From contig NZ_CP027806.1 in assembly GCF_003353065.1 (NCBI RefSeq), positions 3,430,501 through 3,494,500 on the forward strand: a stretch of 64,000 nt of DNA, given 5' to 3'. Source of the DNA: Cyclonatronum proteinivorum. Its GTDB lineage: Bacteria; Bacteroidota; Rhodothermia; Balneolales; Cyclonatronaceae. The notes beneath the pieces are model-generated. The model had not been told where the DNA came from. It saw nothing but the letters and a program-made list of their open reading frames with translations, and made no database searches. Position numbers and translations under genes: made by a program. Below are positions 54,119 to 61,427 of this stretch, in pieces. Position 1 is the first letter of the stretch; every line of letters starts with the position of its first letter.

Positions 54119-54370
54119 ATGAAAATCAAAGTTATACCTCGTTCGAACGTTCGCACCAGTAAAAAAAGCTCTTCTAAATTCAGACCCCTTATTGAAGCAT
54201 TAGAAAGCCTTCAGCCTGGTGGTGACGCAATTGAGGTAACCTACACAAATGACAAAGAACTCAATTCGATGAGAAACGTTGTATATACTTTTAACCGTGA
54301 GAACGGACAAAAGGTCAAAAGTGGCAAAGATGCGCTTAACAGCAAAATTTATTTCTTCAAGGATAAATAA
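54119..54370 (+). CDS. Small basic protein of unknown function
   Basis: An 83-residue protein: RSNVRTSKKSSSKF at the start, ALESLQPGGDAIEVTYTNDKELNSMR in the middle, and VYTFNRENGQKVKSGKDALN near the end. It has no membrane segment or cysteine. It is 84 bp after moxR in the same direction, with a purine-poor leader (ATAAAATCACT). A terminator follows at 54445. Family not recognised. Confidence 0.65.
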   Translation: MKIKVIPRSNVRTSKKSSSKFRPLIEALESLQPGGDAIEVTYTNDKELNSMRNVVYTFNRENGQKVKSGKDALNSKIYFFKDK

Positions 54371-54444
54371 AGCTGTCAGGCTTAATACATCCGCAAAAGA
54401 TCCTGAAAGCATTACACATTTACAGGACAAGGTGTTTATCAAAT

Positions 54445-54474
54445 AAAAAAGGCCATCATACGATGGCCTTTTTT
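54445..54474. terminator. Bidirectional terminator, small protein / nadA
   Basis: AAAAAAGGCCATC and GATGGCCTTTTTT form a 13 bp stem around ATAC. A and T runs on both sides suit the convergent genes. Confidence 0.92.
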
Positions 54475-54496
54475 ATTTCATTGCATAAACAGCTGC

Positions 54497-55543
54497 TCAG
54501 CTCATTTCAAGCATACGGTCAAGAGAGCGCTTGGCTTTTACCCTGATCTCTTCATCGAGCTCGATCTGATACTTGTCTTCACGCAGACAAGTAAGGGTGT
54601 CTTCAAGGGTGATTTCATTCATGTGCGGACAGCGAACACTGCAGAGTCCCAGCATTTCTTTCTCCGGATTCTCAGCCTGAATGTTGTCGCTCATGCTGCA
54701 TTCCGTAAGGAGGAGAAACCTTTTGGCCTTGGAGGCTGCGACAAAATCTACCATCGCAGTTGTAGATCCGCTGTAATCAGACGCTTCAACAACTTCCGGC
54801 GGACATTCAGGGTGCGCCATCACGACGGTATCCGGAAACTGCGCACGAACAGATTCGATATCAGCAACCGTGAACTTTTCGTGCACTTCACATTTACCAT
54901 CCCAAACAATCATGCTGTCTTTTGATGCGCGGCCTGCCATAGCGTCAGACGGCATTATAACTTTCTTGCCGGTTTCACGTGCTACGTTTTTGGCCAAAAA
55001 CTCATCCGGCAGGCAAATAACAAGATCAGATTCGAGCTGATTCACGATGTGTACAGCGTTAGCGGAAGTGCAGCATATATCTGTCTCCGCCTTAACATCG
55101 GCATAGGTATTGATGTAAGTTACTACCGGTACGCCGGGATATTTGGCTTTCAGCCGCCTGACATCATCAGCTGTAATACTCGAAGCAAGTGAACAGCCGG
55201 CAACTTTCGCAGGCAGCAAGACCATTCGGGTTGGATTGAGAATCTTTGCCGTCTCAGCCATAAAGCGAACGCCGCAAAAGACAATGCGGTCTGCATCCGA
55301 CTCAGCCGCAATCCGGCTCAGCCCCAGCGAATCCCCGACGTGATCGGGAATACTGTGATAAAGGGCCGGTTCCATGTAGTTGTGGCCTAAAATAACCGCG
55401 TTCTTCTCTTTTTTTATGCGGTTAATTTCATAAGCGATTTCAGCTTTAACATAGAGTTCGGCTTCCGGAACCATATCACGGAGCCGCTCTTTCATAAGCT
55501 GAAAAGTTTCCTGTACACTGCCTGCCTGTTGAATTGACGACAT
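54497..55543 (-). CDS. nadA: Quinolinate synthase A
   Basis: Condenses iminoaspartate with dihydroxyacetone phosphate to quinolinate for NAD synthesis. 348 residues with the three cysteines that normally bind the 4Fe-4S cluster: Cys117 (VAGCSLA), Cys218 (KCEVHEKF) and Cys305 (RCPHMNEITL). Also seen are ILGHNYMEP and GVRFMAETAK. nadB and nadC are not adjacent. The gene is monocistronic and read from its own promoter. Confidence 0.96.
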   Translation of the reverse strand: MSSIQQAGSVQETFQLMKERLRDMVPEAELYVKAEIAYEINRIKKEKNAVILGHNYMEPALYHSIPDHVGDSLGLSRIAAESDADRIVFCGVRFMAETAKILNPTRMVLLPAKVAGCSLASSITADDVRRLKAKYPGVPVVTYINTYADVKAETDICCTSANAVHIVNQLESDLVICLPDEFLAKNVARETGKKVIMPSDAMAGRASKDSMIVWDGKCEVHEKFTVADIESVRAQFPDTVVMAHPECPPEVVEASDYSGSTTAMVDFVAASKAKRFLLLTECSMSDNIQAENPEKEMLGLCSVRCPHMNEITLEDTLTCLREDKYQIELDEEIRVKAKRSLDRMLEMS

Positions 55544-55746
55544 AACTGTTTTAGAATGTATTTAATGAGGGGTGCCCAAAATTAGTAATCACCATTGCTG
55601 TGAAGCTACTGCTGCGTTTGATTACACAGCATGATTATGTGAGCTTTATGCATTCGGGCTTAAATAAACATCATCATCTGACTTTGCATTTCGCTGTTAC
55701 ACAGCTTTTGCCAATGGCTGATCGCTCGCTGAAAAACAGAGACATA

Positions 55747-55783
55747 GCAAAAAAAGAGGAACCCCATAAAAAGGAGTTCCTCT
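55747..55783 (-). terminator. Terminator of rpsA
   Basis: Minus strand AGAGGAACTCC and GGGGTTCCTCT (one G-U pair) form an 11 bp stem, then TTTTTTTGC. It is 53 bp after the rpsA stop. Confidence 0.88.
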
Positions 55784-55835
55784 GATTTTTCCTTTATTCG
55801 CAGTATTGGCTGCAAATCAACCTGACGGAATCAGT

Positions 55836-57812
55836 TTACTTTTGATCCTGATTTTCGTCATCGAGCCGCTTTTTCAGCTCAGCAAGGCCTGACATCTCAC
55901 CAAGGGTGAGCGCGCCGGTAGGCTGCTCGCCTGCTTCTTTCTTTTTCTGCAGCTTTTTCATTTCCTTCTCTGCTTCCTTACGTGCTGATTCCTTCTGGCT
56001 GAGCGTAATATTACGGCTCTGCTCATCGAACTCAATAATCGCAAGGGTAACAGTCGTATCAGGTTTGAAGTTGTTGCGCATCTCATTTGGCTCTTCTACT
56101 TCACGCTGTGGCAGGAAGCCTTCGAGCTTGTTGGGAAGACGCACAAAAGCACCTTTATCGGTAAGGCGGGTAACAACGCCTTCAACTTCAGAGCCTAACT
56201 GATATTCGCTGGCAAAGTTAACCCATGGGTTTTCCATGATTTGCTTATGGCCAAGAGAAATACGGCGGTTTTCAAAATCTACAGCAAGAATGCTTACTTC
56301 GATTTCTTCACCCTTGTTTACAAGTTCACTCGGGTGATTCACCTTATCCGTCCAGCTGAGGTCAGAGATGTGAACCAGACCGTCGATACCCGGCTCAAGC
56401 TCAACAAATACGCCGAAGTTGGTGAGGTTGCGCACAACACCTTTGTGGCGGGAGTTGATCGGATAGCGCTCCGTAATTTCTTTCCAGGGATCATTTTCAA
56501 GCTGTTTCACGCCGAGAGAAACCTTGCGCTCATCAACATTGATATTCAGAATCACGCATTCGATAACCTGATTTTTCTCAACCAGCTGAGATGGGTGCTT
56601 GATGTGCTGTGTCCATGACATCTCTGAGATGTGAACCAGACCTTCAACGCCTTTCTCGAGCTCAATAAAGGCACCGTAATCGGCAATAGAAACAACCTTA
56701 CCCTGTACCTTTGTACCTTCGGGATATTTCTGATTGATTTCGTCCCACGGATGGGGCTGAAGCTGCTTGAGACCAAGTGAAATACGCTTGCGCTCTTCGT
56801 CAAACTCAAGCACAACTACGTTCAGGCGCTGATCAAGCTTGCAGATTTCAGACGGATGTTCTACGCGGCCCCAGCTGAGGTCGGTGATGTGAAGGAGACC
56901 GTCAACGCCGCCGAGATCGATAAATACACCGAAGTCAGTGATGTTCTTAACGATACCTTCCAGAATCTGACCAGCCTGCATGCTTGCAAGAATCTCCTGA
57001 CGCTGATCTTCCAGATCGGTTTCAACAAGCGCGCGGTGGGAAACGACAACATTCTCGCTGCTCATGTTGAGCTTAACTACGAGGAACTCCATGTTGCGGC
57101 CAACATAGGCGTCGAAGTCACGAACCGGACGTACGTCAATCTGTGAACCCGGCAGGAATGCGTCAATGCCGAAGACGTCAACAACCATACCGCCTTTAAT
57201 GCGACGCTTGATGTGACCTTCAACGACTTCCTGACTTTCGTGAACCTGCTCAATTTTTTGCCATACGCGCAAGGTGTTTGCTTTGCGACGGGACAAGACA
57301 AGCTGACCTTCGCGGTCTTCTACCCTATCGAGGAAAACTTCAATTTCGTCGCCGGGCTTGACTTCTTCAATATTCTTAAATTCATTTACCGGTACGATAC
57401 CTTCTGATTTAAAGCCGATATCAACGATTACGTATTTCTCATCAATGGAAACAATACGACCGGAAACTATTTCTTTCTCTGTGATGGAAGTGAGCGTACC
57501 TTCGTACATGCTCACCATCTTGCTGTACTCATCATCTGAGTAATCTTCAGAGGCTTCTTCGAGCTCGTCGAGGGTGTAAACTTTTTCGCTCTTTTGGCCT
57601 GTAAAAGTCTTTATTTCGCGCACAGGTTTTTCAGGAGCCTTCTCTTCAGCTACAACCGGTTCAGCAACTTCCGCTTCAACAGCTTCAGTGGTTTCAACGG
57701 CTTCATTTTCAGTAGCTTCAGCTTGGGTTACTTCGGCTTCTGCAGGCTGTGCCTGATTTTCGGCAGCGTTTTCAGTTTCTTCCTGAGTTTTGTTGGTTAA
57801 CTCATCCGACAT
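55836..57812 (-). CDS. rpsA: 30S ribosomal protein S1
   Basis: A 658-residue protein with six S1 repeats (about 115-180, 200-265, 285-355, 370-440, 455-525 and 540-615), e.g. GIVKNITDFGVFIDLGGVDGLLHI. The first 85 residues are a Glu/Ala-rich acidic stretch that E. coli S1 does not have; FCB-group S1 often carries such extensions. It unwinds and positions mRNA on the small subunit. The upstream gene on the same strand is cmk (280 bp), a pair that is widely conserved. Confidence 0.95.
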   Translation of the reverse strand: MSDELTNKTQEETENAAENQAQPAEAEVTQAEATENEAVETTEAVEAEVAEPVVAEEKAPEKPVREIKTFTGQKSEKVYTLDELEEASEDYSDDEYSKMVSMYEGTLTSITEKEIVSGRIVSIDEKYVIVDIGFKSEGIVPVNEFKNIEEVKPGDEIEVFLDRVEDREGQLVLSRRKANTLRVWQKIEQVHESQEVVEGHIKRRIKGGMVVDVFGIDAFLPGSQIDVRPVRDFDAYVGRNMEFLVVKLNMSSENVVVSHRALVETDLEDQRQEILASMQAGQILEGIVKNITDFGVFIDLGGVDGLLHITDLSWGRVEHPSEICKLDQRLNVVVLEFDEERKRISLGLKQLQPHPWDEINQKYPEGTKVQGKVVSIADYGAFIELEKGVEGLVHISEMSWTQHIKHPSQLVEKNQVIECVILNINVDERKVSLGVKQLENDPWKEITERYPINSRHKGVVRNLTNFGVFVELEPGIDGLVHISDLSWTDKVNHPSELVNKGEEIEVSILAVDFENRRISLGHKQIMENPWVNFASEYQLGSEVEGVVTRLTDKGAFVRLPNKLEGFLPQREVEEPNEMRNNFKPDTTVTLAIIEFDEQSRNITLSQKESARKEAEKEMKKLQKKKEAGEQPTGALTLGEMSGLAELKKRLDDENQDQK

Positions 57813-58092
57813 GTATGAATATTCCTATTATTTGCAAGCCACAGGATGTTTGGCTTATGCCTAACAACCCGGGATTAGAGTGATAATTATAATTATGTGA
57901 AAACATCCGTTCCGAAACAGAAAGTCCGGTTTTTGGATGGCCTTAAATATAGCATTTTAAATGCAAAATCAGGAATGGAATTCGGAGCGGGTTTGCCAAT
58001 CCTGTATTTTTGCGCAGAAACGACCTTAAATCGCCTTATTAGCGATTAATGATATATACCAGTATTACCTTTTAGTCCGGGCAGACTGCGAT
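57813..58092. other. Intergenic region cmk/rpsA
   Basis: 280 bp. It holds the rpsA leader with a TATATTTA box (minus strand, near 57950) but no TTTG partner at the right distance. S1 leaders often bind S1 itself; no clear structure is seen here. Confidence 0.3.
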
Positions 58093-58746
58093 TCAGGATA
58101 ACTTTTGCTGAATCTCCGAACTGATTCGGCTGACCTGTTCGGCAAATGAAAGCTGCGTTGTATCAATTTCAATTGCGCCTTCAGGTTTTGTGAGCGGCGC
58201 AATAGCCCTTTCGGAGTCGGTAGCATCGCGTGCTGCCAGATTATCTTTGATCTCCTGCAAAGAAGCCGGAATGCCTTTTTTCTCCATTTCCGCAAACCGC
58301 CGCTTTGCGCGTTCATCAAGATCAGCCACCATATATATTTTGAGCAAGGCATCCGGAAACACAACGGATCCGAGATCGCGGCCGTCAGCTACAAAGTTGT
58401 GCTTTTGAACAATGCGCCGCATTTCGGCATTAACTTTATCCCGTACGGCCTGCAGGGTTGAAACCGTGCTCACATGCTCCGAAATCCGCTGCTCCCGAAT
58501 GCTGTCACCCACCTTCTCCCCATTGAGCAAGGGTTCTGTGCCATGCTTATCAACGCTTAGCGTAATGTCGTGTACATCAACAACTTCTTCAAACAGCGCC
58601 AAATCCATCCCGCCCATCACATATAAAAGCGTCCAGGTCCGGTACAAGGCGCCCGAATCAAGATAGTGCCAGCCAACCTGCTCGGCTACTTTTTTTGCTG
58701 TTGAGCTTTTACCCGACCCTGCCGGACCATCTATCGTTACTATCAT
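58093..58746 (-). CDS. cmk: Cytidylate kinase
   Basis: A 217-residue P-loop kinase that phosphorylates CMP and dCMP. Walker A is GPAGSGKSS (7-15); the CMP site carries DSGALYRTWTL, and the lid region DGRDLGSVVFPDALLKIYMVADLDERAKRR matches the family. Length is close to the usual 220-230. It precedes rpsA, as in E. coli. Confidence 0.96.
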   Translation of the reverse strand: MIVTIDGPAGSGKSSTAKKVAEQVGWHYLDSGALYRTWTLLYVMGGMDLALFEEVVDVHDITLSVDKHGTEPLLNGEKVGDSIREQRISEHVSTVSTLQAVRDKVNAEMRRIVQKHNFVADGRDLGSVVFPDALLKIYMVADLDERAKRRFAEMEKKGIPASLQEIKDNLAARDATDSERAIAPLTKPEGAIEIDTTQLSFAEQVSRISSEIQQKLS

Positions 58747-59004
58747 GCGCTTTTAAAATTCGGTTGAATGATGAAGAGTGTTGTTTACAGCAAAAGGAGC
58801 ACGCAGGAATCCGCAAATTTCTTCCTTAAATGCATTGCGCCAAAGCATGCCTTACGCTTTGCTCAAATATATTGATATACAGAGAAAATATCTTTATTTT
58901 GCGCGACTATGCAAAAGCCGTAATCCGGTCCAATAATTTGCCGGTGACTCAGGCTTTCAAAAACTCAATTCAAACCGGAATTTATTCCCTTCTGACAAAA
59001 TCAC

Positions 59005-59262
59005 ATGCCACAGCATAAGTCTTCCATCAAACGCGTCCGTCAGGACAAGAAAAAACGCATTCACAACCGCGCCCTACGCTCCAAAATGCGTACCCTGTAC
59101 AAAAAAGTTTTTCTGACTGAAGACCCGGAAAAAGCCGAAGCTGCCTTAAAAGAAGCCGTTTCTTACATCGACCGCATGGCTGTTAAAGGTATCCTGCACA
59201 AAAACAACGCAGCAAATAAAAAGTCGAACATCGTACGCTACGTAAACGCTCTTTCAAAATAA
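59005..59262 (+). CDS. rpsT: 30S ribosomal protein S20
   Basis: An 85-residue basic helical protein: MPQHKSSIKRVRQDKKKRIHNRALRSKMRT and the C-terminal MAVKGILHKNNAANKKS are the usual S20 segments. It binds 16S rRNA early in assembly. gpmI starts 9 bp downstream and may share its transcript. An AT-rich promoter-like region (58871-58901) lies upstream. Confidence 0.96.
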   Translation: MPQHKSSIKRVRQDKKKRIHNRALRSKMRTLYKKVFLTEDPEKAEAALKEAVSYIDRMAVKGILHKNNAANKKSNIVRYVNALSK

Positions 59263-59271
59263 GCTTCCAAA

Positions 59272-60789
59272 ATGTCCCGTGCCCTTCTTGTCATCCTTGA
59301 CGGCTATGGTGTTGCTTCAAACCCCGAAGTAAGCGCCATAGATCAGGCAAACACTCCTTTTTACGATCACCTCAACAGTACCTACCCCAAAACCACGCTT
59401 ACCGCATCCGGTGAAGCTGTTGGTCTTCCGGATGGTCAGTTTGGCAATTCCGAGGTTGGTCACCTAAATATCGGTGCGGGACGAATCGTATGGCAGGAAC
59501 TTTCCCGAATCAACAAAGCCATACGCGATGGCGATTTCTTTGAGAATGAAGTCCTGCTCGAAGCCGTCTCCATTGCCAAAAAGAAAGGCTACATCCATGT
59601 TATGGGCCTTTTTTCAGCGGGGGGCGTGCACAGCCATAACGATCACCTTTTTGCAATTCTGGAACTCTGCAAAAAGCACGGCATACCTGAAGTTTACGTA
59701 CACGCCTTCACCGACGGACGCGACACCCCGCCGCACTCCGGCAAAGCCTATGCCAAGGCCTTTGAAGATAAAGCTGCCGAAATTGGGGTCGGCAAGCTTG
59801 CAAGTATCGTAGGCCGTTACTACGCAATGGATCGCGACAACCGCTGGGAACGGGTTGAACGCTGCTACAAGCTGCTCACCGATGGCGAAGGCACCCGCTT
59901 CAGCTCAGCTGATGAAGCCTTTACCAAAAGCTATGCAGACGGCGTTACGGATGAATTCATCAACCCTGTTTTGCTTGATGAAAGCCCGGACAGCCGCCTT
60001 AAGCCAGGAGATCCGGTTCTGTTCTACAACATCAGGGGAGACCGGGCCCGCGAAATTACCCGCGCGCTCACCTTCCGCGAGTTTGACGGCTTCGAACGCA
60101 AAGGGTATCCCAACCTGCATTATGTTTGCTTTACGCAGTACGACGCGACCTTTCAAAATGTCAAAGTCGCGTATCCCCCGCAGGTACTTGCAAACACCCT
60201 GGGCGAAGTTGTAGCCAAAAACAAGCGCACACAGCTGCGCATTGCGGAAACCGAAAAATACCCGCACGTCACCTACTTCTTTAACGGCGGCGAAGAAGTC
60301 CCCAATGAAGGCGAAGAACGCATCATGGTTGCAAGTCCAAAAGTTGCTACCTATGATTTGCAGCCTGAAATGAGTGCACCTGAAGTCGGCGACAAGCTCA
60401 CCGAAGCCCTCAAATCAGAAGCTTTCGATCTTGTTGTTCTCAATTTTGCCAACCCCGATATGGTCGGACATACGGGCGTTTTTGAAGCTGCCGTTGCCGC
60501 CGTCGAAGCCGTTGACCATCAGCTTCAGCGCGTTGTTACCACCGCGCTCGAGCACGGTTACGCCTGCCTTATCATTGCCGATCACGGAAATGCCGACTGC
60601 ATGTACGAAGCCGACGGAAGCCCGCACACGGCACACACCACTCAGCCGGTTCCCTGCATTTTAGCTGACAACACCCGCAAAGACGTAAAACTTCGCGAAG
60701 GTGGCATTCTCGCAGATGTAGCCCCCACCCTGCTCAAACTCCTTGACATTCCCAAACCAAAGGAAATGACAGGAGAATCCCTGTTTTAA
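59272..60789 (+). CDS. gpmI: 2,3-bisphosphoglycerate-independent phosphoglycerate mutase
   Basis: Interconverts 3- and 2-phosphoglycerate with Mn2+ in glycolysis. 505 residues in the alkaline-phosphatase fold. DGYG (10-13), the catalytic Ser60 in FGNSEVGHLNIGAG, FTDGRDTPPHS, the RxxxMDRDNRW region, and NFANPDMVGHTG plus IADHGNADCM for the second metal site. Its 3' end is followed by a terminator at 60814-60852. rpsT lies 9 bp upstream. Confidence 0.97.
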   Translation: MSRALLVILDGYGVASNPEVSAIDQANTPFYDHLNSTYPKTTLTASGEAVGLPDGQFGNSEVGHLNIGAGRIVWQELSRINKAIRDGDFFENEVLLEAVSIAKKKGYIHVMGLFSAGGVHSHNDHLFAILELCKKHGIPEVYVHAFTDGRDTPPHSGKAYAKAFEDKAAEIGVGKLASIVGRYYAMDRDNRWERVERCYKLLTDGEGTRFSSADEAFTKSYADGVTDEFINPVLLDESPDSRLKPGDPVLFYNIRGDRAREITRALTFREFDGFERKGYPNLHYVCFTQYDATFQNVKVAYPPQVLANTLGEVVAKNKRTQLRIAETEKYPHVTYFFNGGEEVPNEGEERIMVASPKVATYDLQPEMSAPEVGDKLTEALKSEAFDLVVLNFANPDMVGHTGVFEAAVAAVEAVDHQLQRVVTTALEHGYACLIIADHGNADCMYEADGSPHTAHTTQPVPCILADNTRKDVKLREGGILADVAPTLLKLLDIPKPKEMTGESLF

Positions 60790-60813
60790 GTCACTGCACG
60801 TAGATTTTTTCAC

Positions 60814-60852
60814 AAAAGCCCGGACAGCACCACAGCTGATCCGGGCTTTTTC
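60814..60852 (+). terminator. Terminator of gpmI
   Basis: AAAAGCCCGGA and TCCGGGCTTTT form an 11 bp stem around a 15-nt loop, followed by T. Confidence 0.9.
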
Positions 60853-60933
60853 GTTTACCCCCTGTCACGCGCTACAGCAAAGCAAGCCCGTAAAAAAATC
60901 ATCAGCCTGCAACCGGCTGTATGGGCAGGCCTG
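60853..60933 (+). other. Spacer with a second hairpin before repeat E
   Basis: GCCTGC (60905-60910) pairs with GCAGGC (60925-60930), then CTGC and the T-tract of repeat E. Beyond this nothing seen. Confidence 0.4.
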
Positions 60934-61026
60934 CTTTTTATTTTTTTTGGGTAAACTTCGTGAACATCAGGAGCTTGGCGGGCATACTCCGGGACCCCAA
61001 ACCTAAGATAAGCCCCTTGCTTTTTT
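60934..61026 (+). repeat. Dispersed intergenic repeat, copy E
   Basis: T-tract, GGGTAAACTTCGTGAACAT, CAGGAGCTTGGCGGGC, GACCCCAAACCTAAGATAAG, CCCCTTGCTTTTTT. The most diverged copy; identified by its ends, GTGAACATCAGG and CCCCAAA. It lies 144 bp downstream of gpmI, same orientation. Confidence 0.65.
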
Positions 61027-61427
61027 GTTCGCGGCAACCGCTGATCATCAAAGTCCGCGAATATCGGTTGCAATCATCGCTGCGGGTAAAGCAACGCTGA
61101 AAACCGGCAAAAAAAGTCTGTACCATGCTCTGAACCACAGCTAACGAACAAAGCGCCGCGGAAACGGTGCCCCCGGCTTCTTCGGCCATGGGATAAAAAC
61201 AGAAAGGCGTCAGGCATTTAAGGGCACAAATATACCGGCAACTCCAACTGCTGCAAAGACCAAAGTCGTGCTTCATTCATTTTAAGGCAGCTTGTGCCTG
61301 AAACGCTTAATTATTTGATTTTGCCCTGCCCCTGCCATACATTAAGCCAACGAACTAATGCGCCTGCCTTACCGTTTTAGTTGCCATATTCAAAAAGGCA
61401 CTAACTTCTAAATTTTCGAGCCCAACT
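61027..61427. other. Intergenic region before clpC, no gene seen
   Basis: 401 bp. Contains the clpC leader but no clear promoter match, CtsR-type operator or RNA structure. A 112-codon frame on the other strand (60938-61276) overlaps the repeat and looks non-coding. Confidence 0.4.
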
